A DNA stretch of 64,000 bases, from the NCBI RefSeq assembly GCF_007752535.1, contig NZ_CP036426.1:2418001-2482000 (forward strand), in the 5' to 3' direction. This document shows, piece after piece, positions 50,687 to 59,420 of the stretch (positions within the stretch are counted from its first letter, which is position 1; each line of letters starts with the position of its first letter). The translations under genes and the position numbers were made by a program. The DNA comes from Tautonia plasticadhaerens (GTDB lineage: Bacteria; Planctomycetota; Planctomycetia; Isosphaerales; Isosphaeraceae). Below the pieces are notes generated by a model. It ran no database searches and was not told the DNA's origin. It worked only from the letters and a program-made list of their open reading frames with translations.

Positions 50687-50782
50687 CGCGTGCCTCCCAC
50701 GGGTCAATGATCGTCGAAGTTTCGCTTCGATTCGCTGCGATCGGGTCCGGGTCGACGGGCGACGGGCCCGAGCCGGGCCAAT

Positions 50783-53700
50783 TCAGTGTCCTGGCCCGTC
50801 CTCGTCGGCCTCGGCCTCGCCGCTGCGGGCGGCGTCGAGGACCCGGAGGGCGATCCCCCGGAGGGCCTTGCCGAAGGAGGGTGAGGGGCCCCGGAGGTCC
50901 CAGAGGCGGACCGTCCCGTCCTTGCTCGTCGACACGATCCGCTCGCCGTCGGCGGAGAAGTCGACCCCGAGGATCAGGTCGTCGTGGCCCGAGAGCGCCA
51001 CGGCCCGGCGCCCGGCGGCGACGTCCCAGAGGGTGACCTCCCCCTTGCCGTGGCCGACGACCAGCAGCGTGCCGTCGGGGGAGAACCGGACCGGCCTGGG
51101 GTTGGCGTCGCCGACCTCGAAGCTGGCCCGCAGGGAGGCGGAGGAGACGTCCCAGAGGCGGACCGTCCCGTCTCCGGAGGTGCTGGCGACCGTCTTCCCG
51201 TCGGGGGCGAAGTCGACCGCCCAGCAGTGCCGGCCGTGGCCGAGCAGGGTCGCCCGGGCCTCGCCCGACCCGACGTCCCAGATCCAGGCCGCCCCGGGAC
51301 GGCCGAATCGCCAGTCCCCGACCGCGCCGGCCAGCAGCGTGCCGTCGGGGGAGAAGCGGACGGACTTGACCGGCTCCTTCGGCCCGTCGATCGTCCGGAT
51401 CGCCGAGAAGGTCCCCAGATCCCAGAGCGTGACGGCGCGGCCGGCCGCCGTGGCGACCGTCGAGCCGTCGGGCGAGACGGCGACGGAGGAGATCGCGGGT
51501 CCCTCGCCCCCGAATCGCCCCCGCTCCGCCCCGGTCGCCACGTCCCAGGCGATCACCTCGTGTCCCTTCAGCCCGGCGGTCACCAGGGTCGAGCCGTCGG
51601 GGGAGTACGCGCCCGACCCCACGCCGGAGGAATGTCCTTCCAGGACCCGGATCGGCTCCAGGGTGCGGGCGTCTCGCAGGACGACCTTCGCGTCGTCGGC
51701 GCCGGTGGCGACCGTCCGGCCGTCGGGGGAGAGGAGGCCGAAGTGGACCTGGCCCTCGTGGTCCTCGGCCGTCGCCCGGGAGGAGAGGCGGGGCGGCCTG
51801 GAGTGCCAGAGCTTGATCTTCTTGTCGAAGCCGGCCGAGGCGAGCGTCCGGCCGCCGGGGGAGAAGGCCAGGGCCGTGACCCCGCCCTCGTGCTCCCGGT
51901 GGGATTTGGCGGCCGACTTCGAGGTGCCGCCGGCCTCCCGGAACTGGACGAAGCCCTGGTAGTCGCCGCTGGCGATCGTCCCGCCCCCCGGGCTGAGGGC
52001 CATCGCCCAGATCATCTCGTTGTGGGGGGGGAACTCGACCTGCTCCCGGAGCTCGTCCCCGTCGAGGTCCCAGCGCCGGACGGTGCGGTCCTCCGAGGCG
52101 CTCGCCAGCCAACGGCCTTCGGGACCGAAGGCCAGGGCCCGGATCGCCCCCTGGTGGCCGGGCAGCTCGGCGAGCTGCTCCCGGGCGTCGAGGTCCCAGA
52201 GCCTCACGACCCGATCGGCGCCGGCCGAGGCCAGCCGGGAGCCGTCGGGGCTGAAGGCGAGGGCCCGGACGGAGACCTCGCTCCCGGGCAGGGCGGCGAC
52301 CCGGTCGCCGGAGGAGGCATCCCAGAGCAGGATCTCGCCGTCGTAGCCGCCGGTGGCGAGGGCGGAGCCGTCCGGGCTGAACTCCAGCGCGAGCACCATG
52401 TCCCGGTGGCCCTCCAGGACCGCCCGGGCCCGGCCCGAGGCGAGATCCCAGAGCCGCGCAGTGCCGTCGAAGCTGGCCGAGGCGAGGGAGCCGCCGTCGG
52501 GGGAGATCGCGATCGCCGTGACCGCGTCGTCGTGGCCGGAGAGGGAGCCGACGAGCCGGCCGTTGACGACGTCCCTGAGCGTGATCAGGCCGGTCTCCCC
52601 CCCGGCGGCCAGGGTCATGCCGTCGGGGGAGAAGGCCAACGCCAGGGTGATCTCCTGCCCCCGGGTCGGCCGATCGGTGGCACGCACCTCGGCCAGCTTC
52701 TCCGGGGGGGCTGCCGGGGCGGTCGCGTCCCAGACGGCCAGCGCAAAGGAATTCCCCCCCACGACCAGCCGCTTGCCCTCCCGGTCGAAGCGCAGGGCGC
52801 TGACCCAGTTCGAGCCGGTCTGGAACGAGGACCGCTCCCGGCCACTCTCGGCGTCGAACAGCTTGGCCGGCGAGCTGTCGGCCCCGCCCCCGGCCGCGAC
52901 GAGGGTCGAGCCGTCGGGGGAGTAGTCCAGCGCCAGAACGGGCCGGACGCCGCCGGCGTTGAACGCGGACCGCTCCTCGCCCGAGGCGGTGTCCCAGGTC
53001 CGGATCATGCCGTCCCAGCCGCCGGTCGCCAGCGCCTTCCCGTCGGGCGAGAAGGCCAGGCCCTCGACCGTTTCGGTGTGCCCCTCCAGCTCGGAGCGCT
53101 GGCGACGACCGGCCACGTCCCAGAGGCGGGCGACCTTGTCGACGCCCGCCGAGGCGACGAGCGAGCCGTCGGGCGAGAAGGCGACCGAGAAGGCCGGCTC
53201 CCCGTGCGAGCCGAGCGTGGCGATCGCCCCGCCATCCTCCGCGCCCCAGAGCTGGACCTTGCCGTCGAGGCAGGCGGTCGCCAGGGTCGACCCGTCGGGG
53301 GAGAACGCGAGGCCGTTGACCCCGCCCCCGAACCCGGAGATGGTCGTTCGGACCTCGCCGGACCCGGCATCCCGGAGCGAGACCGCCTCGTCGAAGCCGC
53401 CGGTGGCGAGGGTGGCGCCGTCGGGGGAATAGGCGACGCATCGGATCCCCGAGGCCGAGGCGATGGCCCGCCGCAGGGTCGGCTTGCCGGAGGAGGCGTC
53501 GAAGTCATAGAGCCGGAGCCCCCCCGGCCCCTCCATCTTCGGCGGGACGCTCCCGGTGACGACGGCGAGCGAGCGGCCGTCCGGGCTGACCGCCACCGCC
53601 CAGACCCGACCTTCCTCCTCCCCCATCAGCTCGACCGGATCCCCATCGACCTCGAAGGGACCCGAGCCCGACAACAACCCTGCCACGAAATCCCTCGCCC

Positions 53701-53866
53701 GATCGACGGCCCGGTCCTGGGCCGCCCCCGCCGCCTTCGAGAGCCCGAACCCCTCGGCGGCGAAGGCGATCACGACCACCCAGGGCAGGAGCCCGAGGAG
53801 GACTGTCAAACCCGAGCCCGATGGGGTCGCTTGACCCGCCGACGACGACCGAGTCGACATGCCCAT
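50783..53866 (-). CDS. large membrane-anchored WD40 protein with 21 repeats
   Basis: The 1027-residue protein has one transmembrane helix near residues 19-37 (TVLLGLLPWVVVIAFAAEG), then WD40 repeats to the end. I count 21 SPDG-type turns (SPDGRSL, SPDGATL, ... SADGERI), enough for three seven-bladed propellers. Several blades keep the LWD ending (RLWDLASG, KLWHSRP). The first ATG with a ribosome site (AAGGA, eight bases upstream) is at 53866. It is the first gene of the operon with DUF1549/1553, DUF1501 and EF-hand genes and probably serves as an extracytoplasmic or surface scaffold. Confidence 0.88.
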   Translation of the reverse strand: MGMSTRSSSAGQATPSGSGLTVLLGLLPWVVVIAFAAEGFGLSKAAGAAQDRAVDRARDFVAGLLSGSGPFEVDGDPVELMGEEEGRVWAVAVSPDGRSLAVVTGSVPPKMEGPGGLRLYDFDASSGKPTLRRAIASASGIRCVAYSPDGATLATGGFDEAVSLRDAGSGEVRTTISGFGGGVNGLAFSPDGSTLATACLDGKVQLWGAEDGGAIATLGSHGEPAFSVAFSPDGSLVASAGVDKVARLWDVAGRRQRSELEGHTETVEGLAFSPDGKALATGGWDGMIRTWDTASGEERSAFNAGGVRPVLALDYSPDGSTLVAAGGGADSSPAKLFDAESGRERSSFQTGSNWVSALRFDREGKRLVVGGNSFALAVWDATAPAAPPEKLAEVRATDRPTRGQEITLALAFSPDGMTLAAGGETGLITLRDVVNGRLVGSLSGHDDAVTAIAISPDGGSLASASFDGTARLWDLASGRARAVLEGHRDMVLALEFSPDGSALATGGYDGEILLWDASSGDRVAALPGSEVSVRALAFSPDGSRLASAGADRVVRLWDLDAREQLAELPGHQGAIRALAFGPEGRWLASASEDRTVRRWDLDGDELREQVEFPPHNEMIWAMALSPGGGTIASGDYQGFVQFREAGGTSKSAAKSHREHEGGVTALAFSPGGRTLASAGFDKKIKLWHSRPPRLSSRATAEDHEGQVHFGLLSPDGRTVATGADDAKVVLRDARTLEPIRVLEGHSSGVGSGAYSPDGSTLVTAGLKGHEVIAWDVATGAERGRFGGEGPAISSVAVSPDGSTVATAAGRAVTLWDLGTFSAIRTIDGPKEPVKSVRFSPDGTLLAGAVGDWRFGRPGAAWIWDVGSGEARATLLGHGRHCWAVDFAPDGKTVASTSGDGTVRLWDVSSASLRASFEVGDANPRPVRFSPDGTLLVVGHGKGEVTLWDVAAGRRAVALSGHDDLILGVDFSADGERIVSTSKDGTVRLWDLRGPSPSFGKALRGIALRVLDAARSGEAEADEDGPGH

Positions 53867-54040
53867 GTTCGAGGTCCTTGTTCCGTCGAGGTCCACCCCG
53901 ATCGGCCCGCCGCCCCTCGCCCCCCACAACGACATCAGGCCGGGGGCGAGGCGCACTTCGGATGAGGAGGGGCCGATGCACACCCCGGAGGATCCGGGGT
54001 GATCGATCAACAACGGCGTCAGTTCTGTGACGATTGTCCC

Positions 54041-54069
54041 AGGCTAGGCAGGGCACACGCCCATGTCAA
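54041..54069 (-). promoter_or_regulatory. possible promoter of the WD40-DUF1549-DUF1501-EF-hand operon
   Basis: On the minus strand a perfect TTGACA (54069-54064), 17-bp spacer and TAGCCT (54046-54041). The -10 is weak. It leaves a leader of about 170 bases before 53866. Confidence 0.45.
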
Positions 54070-54155
54070 CGACGTTTCCGAATGAATTCGTCGTCGGCGC
54101 CCGCGAATCATCCTACGCAACCCGAGGAGGCGTCGGCGGTGGCCGACGTGGCGCG

Positions 54156-54986
54156 TCATTCCTCGAAGACGAGTTCGCCGAGGAGGTCGGCGTTGAGGTG
54201 CTTCACGCCGTTCCACTGCGGGCCCCAGTAGATCCAGTCGAGCCGATTCATCTGGGTGGCGCCGCCCGGCCCGACCTCCCCCTCCTCCAGATCCTCGTCC
54301 GCCACGGAGACGTCGAAGCCGATCCGCTTGCCGGGCTCGAGCGTCGTCGGCCGGTCGGGATAGCGGTCGAAGACCTGGATGGCCCATTCGTAGATCGTGA
54401 CATCCTCATCGCGATGGAACGCCATCCGGGTCTTCGTCTGCGTGACGTCCCCACCCGTCAGGACGGGGTTGTTCGGCTCCGGGAGGCCGTAGACCGGCCC
54501 GTCGCCCGGGATAGCGATGTACTGCTGGACCGGGATCTCGGGCAGTGCGATGTCCTCCCGGTGGGCGACCTGCCGATCGCCCCGGAGCCCGTCGACGAAG
54601 AGCTCGACCGCGTCCGTGGTCATGTTGCTGGTGCTGCTCGCGATCAGGGCGTCGTCCCGGACGATGACCGCCACGTACAGGAGCTGCTCCCCCGGGCTGT
54701 AGCCCACGGCGAAGGCCGCGCTCAGGTCGTCCGGCTCGACGAGGTCGGTGCCCTCCAGGTCCTCGAAGTTCTGCCGACTCCCGTCGTAGTTGAAGAGCTT
54801 GTCCAGCGAATGGATGGTCATCGAGTCCGGCCAGTCGGCCAGGTCGCCGTCGATCGTGATCCCCTCCAGCACCGGCGCGGAGACCGAGGGCCGCTCAACC
54901 GGCCCGGGACCCTCCTGCCGTGCCATTGCCCCCGTGGTCAACGCCGAGGCAGCCATCACCAGCACGGTCGCAGCGAGCTGTTTCAT
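54156..54986 (-). CDS. exported CBM9-like sugar-binding protein, copy 2
   Basis: The 276-residue protein starts with a signal peptide (MKQLAATVLVMAASALTTGAMA) and one CBM9-like domain: VLEGITIDGDLADWPD, LLYVAVIVRDDALI, DAVELFVDGL and IYEWAIQVFDRYPDRP. It matches copy 1 (45019-45927) in the order and wording of these segments. The ATG at 54986 follows a GGAGAGG sequence; an ATG at 55001 is in frame. It has its own promoter at 55116-55143. The two copies bracket the WD40-to-EF-hand operon. Confidence 0.75.
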   Translation of the reverse strand: MKQLAATVLVMAASALTTGAMARQEGPGPVERPSVSAPVLEGITIDGDLADWPDSMTIHSLDKLFNYDGSRQNFEDLEGTDLVEPDDLSAAFAVGYSPGEQLLYVAVIVRDDALIASSTSNMTTDAVELFVDGLRGDRQVAHREDIALPEIPVQQYIAIPGDGPVYGLPEPNNPVLTGGDVTQTKTRMAFHRDEDVTIYEWAIQVFDRYPDRPTTLEPGKRIGFDVSVADEDLEEGEVGPGGATQMNRLDWIYWGPQWNGVKHLNADLLGELVFEE

Positions 54987-55115
54987 CGAGGACCTCTCCA
55001 CCGGAAGGCATCATCGAGGGCTTTCATTTCGGAGGGCAATGCCCGGGCCTCGACGACAGGCCGCCTGGGAGGGCGACCTGCTCGGCCCCTGGACCTCGCT
55101 CTCAAGTTCCAGCAC

Positions 55116-55143
55116 GTTATCCACGAGCCCTGACAACTGTCAA
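55116..55143 (-). promoter_or_regulatory. promoter of CBM9-like copy 2, overlapping a small dyad
   Basis: On the minus strand TTGACA (55143-55138), 16-bp spacer and GATAAC (55121-55116). Directly at the -35 is the dyad TGACA-AC-TGTCA (55131-55142), which could be an operator. Confidence 0.5.
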
Positions 55144-55356
55144 ATAGAATCGCGAAGGCTCATCCGGGATTCCGGGGTGCTGGTCCCGGGGGAGTCCCTT
55201 TCGGGATAGACTCCGCCCGTTCGACGGCTCGGTTCGGCCCCCGGGACTCCGGCACCTGCTGCAAGTGGTGGGAGTGCCGGTGCCCCATCCCGGGCGACGG
55301 ATGGCCCCTCAGCGGCGCGACCTGCAATGAGTCTCGGGCTGCTTCTTCGGCATGCG

Positions 55357-55404
55357 AAAACCCCCGGAACTCTGCACAGCATCTCTGCACAGGGTGTCCG
55401 GGGG
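55357..55404 (-). terminator. intrinsic terminator, minus strand, with internal direct repeat
   Basis: On the minus strand CCCCCGGA (55404-55397) pairs with TCCGGGGG (55368-55361), followed by TTTT (55360-55357). The loop contains CTCTGCACAG twice (plus strand, near 55370 and 55383). It lies 36 bases downstream of the tRNA-Pro 3' end and is probably the terminator of the original tRNA gene. ATTTT on the plus side makes weak rightward action possible. Confidence 0.6.
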
Positions 55405-55439
55405 ATTTTGAGATCGCCGCAAATCGTTTCAAGGCTGAG

Positions 55440-55483
55440 TCGGGGCGAGCCGATTCGAACGGCCGACCTCCTGCACCCCAAGC
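55440..55483 (-). pseudogene. 3' fragment of tRNA-Pro(GGG): probable attachment-site remnant
   Basis: The minus strand reads GCTTGGGGTGCAGG, then AGGTCGGCC, the T-arm CGGCCGTTCGAATCGGCTCG-type sequence, and CGCCCCGA. This is the anticodon loop (GGG), 3' anticodon stem, variable loop, T-arm and 3' acceptor strand of a proline tRNA. The 5' half (acceptor, D-arm, 5' anticodon stem) is missing: upstream sequence is unrelated (CGGAGCC). Such a 3' fragment is what remains at the far end of an element integrated into a tRNA gene. The intact copy should lie beyond the right edge of the window. Confidence 0.75.
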
Positions 55484-55711
55484 GGCTCCGATCCGTCGGG
55501 TGAAGCCAGCGTAACCCCAACGGACAGCATGAGTTTAGCCGCCCTGATGCCCCTTTGCAACCCGATGCAATCGGTCCCAACTTGATGTGTTGCAACTCGG
55601 TAGCGAGAATGGCCTTGTGCAATTTGCATCCATGACGCTACCGGGCCGAATTCGGTAGCCTCCGGTAGTAGTTGGTGGCGGACGGAGGGGCCGTGCTAAC
55701 GGTCGGGCGAT

Positions 55712-58084
55712 ATGGGACGGAGTGAAGTCGAGACCCGGACCAAGCTCATCGACCCGGCCTTGCACGCGCGGGGTTGGACTGAGGACCTCATCCGGCGGGA
55801 AGAGACGGCCGGGACCATCGAGATCATCGACGGGAGACCACGGAGGCGGGCCAAGGGGCGGGTAGATTACACGCTGCGGGTCAAGGTTGCACCAGACGCC
55901 CAGCCCGTCGCGGTCGGCTTGCTGGAGGCGAAGGCCGAGGACCTCCCGCCGACGCATGGCTTGGAGCAGGCGAAGTGCTATGCCATGAGCAAGCGGCTCA
56001 ACGTGCCGTTCGTCTTCGCTAGCAACGGGCATCTTTTCGTCGAGTTCGACCGCTTCACCGGCCTGACCTCCGCTCCGCGTCCCCTGACCGCGTTCCCCGG
56101 CCCCGGGGAGCTGCAGGCCCGCTATGAGCAAGGCATGGGCTTCCGGCTCGACGACGACGCCGCGAAGCCGCTCGTGACGCCCTACAAGACCGGGGAGGGC
56201 TTCCGACGCTACTACCAGGATGCCGCGATCCGGGCCGTCATGGAGACGATCGCTAAGGGCGAGAATCGAGCCTTGCTGACGCTCGCCACTGGGGCCGGGA
56301 AAACGTTCATCGCAGTCAATCTCTTGCGACGCATCGCCGACGCAGGGCAGCTCCGACGGGCCCTATTCGTCTGCGATCGGGATGAGTTGCGCACCCAGGC
56401 GACGGCCGCGTTCCGGGCAGTCTTCGGGGCCGATGCCGCGCCCGTCGCGGGAGGCGAACCGCAGAAGAACGCCCGGATCCTGATTGCGACCTATCAGACG
56501 CTCGACCTCGCTTCCGATGAGGCCGACGCCAACTTCCTGACGGCCCACTACCCCGAGGATTATTTCAGCCACATCGTCATCGATGAGTGCCACCGTTCGG
56601 CATGGGGGAAGTGGTCCGAAGTGCTTCGTCGGAACCCGTCGGCCGTGCAAGTCGGCCTGACCGCGACGCCCCGGGAGATCGAGTTGACCGAGCGGAGCCG
56701 GGAGGCGATTACCGACGAACGAATCTCGGCCGACAACATCCGCCACTTCGGGGAGCCGGTCTATGAGTACGACGTCGGCCAGGGCATCGATGATGGCTAT
56801 CTGGCCGCGTGCGAGATCATCCGGCGCGACATCTTCCTCGGGGACAAGCCCAGCAACGAACGGGAATCAGGCCTGGATCGGCCCGACCTGGCCGGGAAGG
56901 TCATCCGCGATGCGGTGACGGGCCGGCAGCTCTCGGAGGCCGAGACCCGGGACCGCTACTCCGCCGCCGATTTCGAGGCCGCTCTTCTGCTCCCCGATCG
57001 GGTCGAGGCGATGGCACGGGACCTGTTCGCGCATCTCCTGACCACCGGGGGGCCGGAGCAGAAGACCATTATCTTCTGCGCCCGGGACCGCCACGCCGAT
57101 GCCGTGGCCATCGCGTTGAACAACCTCTATGCCGAATGGTGCCAGCGAGAGGGACGAGCGCGAGCCGATCCCTATGCTTTCAAGTGCACGGCCGCCAGCG
57201 GAGGGGCCGACTACCTGGCCGACCTCAAGGGCGCCGCGCGGCATCACTTCATCGCGACGACGGTCGACCTGCTGACGACCGGAGTCGACGTCCCCCCGGT
57301 CCGCAACATCGTCTTCTTCAAGTACGTCCGCTCCCCGATCGCCTTCCATCAGATGGTCGGCCGGGGGACCAGGATCGACATCCCCTCCGGCAAGCTGATG
57401 TTCCGGGTTTACGATTACACCAACGCCACCCGCCTCTTCGGGGCCGAGTTCCTGACCAGGTTCATCCCGGCGCGAGAGCCCAGCGAACCGCCGACGCCCC
57501 CCGACGGGCCGGGCGAACCGATCATCGAGGTCGAGGGCTTCGACGTCCGGATCAACGAGGCGGGCCGGAGCATTCTGGCCCGGATGGACGGGAAGACCAT
57601 CCTCCTTTCGATTGAGGCATACAAGGATCGGCTCGCCGCGAAACTGGTCGAGGAGGCCCCGACGCTCGACGCCTTCCGCTCAACCTGGATTGACCGAACC
57701 ACCCGCGCCGCGTTACTGTCTCGGCTCCCCGATGAGGGCCGCTCGGCCTCGGTCGTCCGCTCGCTGGAGCAGATGGGCGATTTCGACCTGTTCGACGTGC
57801 TGGCCGAACTCGGCTACGGCCAGGCCCCTAGGACTCGAGCCGAGCGGGCCGACGCCTTCTCCTACAAACATGACGAATGGCTACGGGGCCTCCCGGCCGA
57901 CGTTGCCGCGACCATAAGGGCGCTGGCTTCACAGTTTGCGAGAGCCGGGACGGATGGTCTGGAAAACCCGCACGTCTTCCAGACGCCGGAAGTCATGCAG
58001 GCCGGAGGGCTGAACGCGCTAAAATCGGCCGGGCAACCAGCCGAGATGCTACGCGAAACAAAAACGAGGATGTTCACTGTATGA
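55712..58084 (+). CDS. hsdR: type I restriction enzyme, R subunit
   Basis: The 790-residue protein carries an N-terminal nuclease core (acidic residue in VDYTL near residue 51 and EAK near 71-73), then an SF2 DNA translocase: Walker A ATGAGKTF near 192-199, DECH near 290, GLTATP, and QMVGRGTRID for the second RecA domain. The length and order fit the shorter EcoEI-like (type IB) R subunits. It translocates and cuts unmodified DNA when complexed with HsdM and HsdS. Its stop overlaps the hsdS start by ATGA. Gene order is R-S-M, with M read from a separate leader. Confidence 0.93.
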   Translation: MGRSEVETRTKLIDPALHARGWTEDLIRREETAGTIEIIDGRPRRRAKGRVDYTLRVKVAPDAQPVAVGLLEAKAEDLPPTHGLEQAKCYAMSKRLNVPFVFASNGHLFVEFDRFTGLTSAPRPLTAFPGPGELQARYEQGMGFRLDDDAAKPLVTPYKTGEGFRRYYQDAAIRAVMETIAKGENRALLTLATGAGKTFIAVNLLRRIADAGQLRRALFVCDRDELRTQATAAFRAVFGADAAPVAGGEPQKNARILIATYQTLDLASDEADANFLTAHYPEDYFSHIVIDECHRSAWGKWSEVLRRNPSAVQVGLTATPREIELTERSREAITDERISADNIRHFGEPVYEYDVGQGIDDGYLAACEIIRRDIFLGDKPSNERESGLDRPDLAGKVIRDAVTGRQLSEAETRDRYSAADFEAALLLPDRVEAMARDLFAHLLTTGGPEQKTIIFCARDRHADAVAIALNNLYAEWCQREGRARADPYAFKCTAASGGADYLADLKGAARHHFIATTVDLLTTGVDVPPVRNIVFFKYVRSPIAFHQMVGRGTRIDIPSGKLMFRVYDYTNATRLFGAEFLTRFIPAREPSEPPTPPDGPGEPIIEVEGFDVRINEAGRSILARMDGKTILLSIEAYKDRLAAKLVEEAPTLDAFRSTWIDRTTRAALLSRLPDEGRSASVVRSLEQMGDFDLFDVLAELGYGQAPRTRAERADAFSYKHDEWLRGLPADVAATIRALASQFARAGTDGLENPHVFQTPEVMQAGGLNALKSAGQPAEMLRETKTRMFTV

Positions 58085-59331
58085 ATTCTCGCAATGATAG
58101 AACAGACCTCGTGGACACGTGGAATGGAAAGGTCGAAGAATGGCCGAAGGTGCGATTCGGAGACGTTTGCGAGATAGTGGCTCGCCAAGTCGATCCGAAA
58201 CTTGACCAATATGCGAAATTGCCACATATAAGCGGAGTCAACATCGAGAGTGGCACCGGCCGGCTGTTGTTTCTCAACACCGCCGCGGAAGACAAGGTCA
58301 CCAGCAATAAATATTTATTCTATTCAGGAGATGTTCTTTATTCGAAGTTAAGACCATATCTTCGCAAGGCCCTTGCGGTCGATTTCCAGGGAGTTTGCAG
58401 TGCTGACATGTACCCACTTAGGGTCGATCGAGATTATCTGGATCCGGAGTTCACCGCATGGTTGCTGATCTCGGATTCATTTACGAAGTATGCGGATGGG
58501 GAGTCCCGTAGGGCTCGGATGCCAAAGTTAAACAGAGAGCAGCTTTTCAACTGGACCGCACAAATACCCCCTCTGTCAAAACAAAAAACAATCAACTCAT
58601 ACATTAAGTGGCAATTCGATAAATATATAAGATCACGAATGGCCGCCAAGGCACAGTTGGAAGCTGCAGAGACACTTCCCGCTGCCTACCTCCGCTCAAT
58701 CTTCCAAGGTCCCGAGGCCGAAAGCTGGCTCATACTTCCGTTGGGAGAAGCCGGTGAGATCAGTTCCGGCATCACATTAGGCCGCCGAGTCTCCGATCGC
58801 GAGACTCGGCCAGTCCCTTATCTCCGAGTCGCCAACGTGAAGGATGGCCATCTCGACCTATCGGATGTCAACGAAATCGACGCAACCGAGGCCGAGATTG
58901 AGAAACTGCGACTCAAGTCCGGAGACTTGCTGCTGACGGAGGGAGGCGACGCGGACAAACTGGGACGAGGTACATTCTGGGAAGGCCAAATCCCAGATTG
59001 CATCCACCAGAATCACATTTTCCGGATCCGATTCGACCCATCGAGGTTCTGTCATCGGTTCGTGGCAGCACAAATTGCATCGCCCTACGGGAAAGCGTAC
59101 TTCCTAGCCCATGCCAAGCAGACGACGGGTATCGCGACCATCAATCAAAAGGTGCTATCTGCCTTCCCCTTGATGGTCCCCCCTGTTAGGGAGCAGAAGC
59201 GAATCGCTTTGATGCTCGACGCCCGTCGGACGGAGGCCGAACGGGTCCACTCGGCCTTGGCCGATCGTCTCAAGGCTATCGAGAGGTTGCCAGCCTCGAT
59301 TCTAAGCCGGGCCTTCATTGGCGCACGATGA
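58081..59331 (+). CDS. hsdS: type I restriction enzyme, specificity subunit
   Basis: The 416-residue protein has two target-recognition domains, each followed by a conserved helix: WPKVRFGDVCEI... ending with PPLSKQKTINSYIKWQFDKYI, and WLILPLGEAGEISSG... ending with PPVREQKRIALMLDARRTEA. The two halves choose the two parts of a bipartite DNA site. The gene is clearly less GC-rich than its neighbours (runs such as AATAAATATTTATTC near 58306), a common sign of recent exchange of specificity genes. It begins within the hsdR stop codon. Confidence 0.92.
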   Translation: MNSRNDRTDLVDTWNGKVEEWPKVRFGDVCEIVARQVDPKLDQYAKLPHISGVNIESGTGRLLFLNTAAEDKVTSNKYLFYSGDVLYSKLRPYLRKALAVDFQGVCSADMYPLRVDRDYLDPEFTAWLLISDSFTKYADGESRRARMPKLNREQLFNWTAQIPPLSKQKTINSYIKWQFDKYIRSRMAAKAQLEAAETLPAAYLRSIFQGPEAESWLILPLGEAGEISSGITLGRRVSDRETRPVPYLRVANVKDGHLDLSDVNEIDATEAEIEKLRLKSGDLLLTEGGDADKLGRGTFWEGQIPDCIHQNHIFRIRFDPSRFCHRFVAAQIASPYGKAYFLAHAKQTTGIATINQKVLSAFPLMVPPVREQKRIALMLDARRTEAERVHSALADRLKAIERLPASILSRAFIGAR

Positions 59332-59420
59332 CTGTTGTTGGCTCTCCCGCACCTCTTCCCGCCAGGATGCGATTAGCCGTATGATCGGTTCTCTCGAAGG
59401 CCAGGAGGGCCCGGCGGATC

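Larger units (their letters stand above)
54987..55711. other. gene-free junction between the core genome and the R-M island
   Basis: It contains, from left to right: the promoter of CBM9-like copy 2, about 200 bases with no feature seen, an intrinsic terminator (55357-55404), the tRNA-Pro fragment (55440-55483), and an AT-richer leader of hsdR. In that leader GCTACCG (55637-55643) and CGGTAGC (55653-55659) form a dyad, and TTGCAA and CGGTAG motifs recur, suggesting operator sites for the restriction genes. Confidence 0.5.

Noticed and set aside
47628-53441. 1937-residue minus-strand frame spanning DUF1501 to WD40
   Set aside because: Only 47628-48983 encodes a real protein; the upstream part is out of phase with the DUF1549/1553 and WD40 genes, which have motifs and starts in other frames.
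55440-55483. Complete tRNA-Pro gene
   Set aside because: No acceptor 5' strand, D-arm or full 5' anticodon stem could be found upstream on the minus strand; only the 3' part is present.
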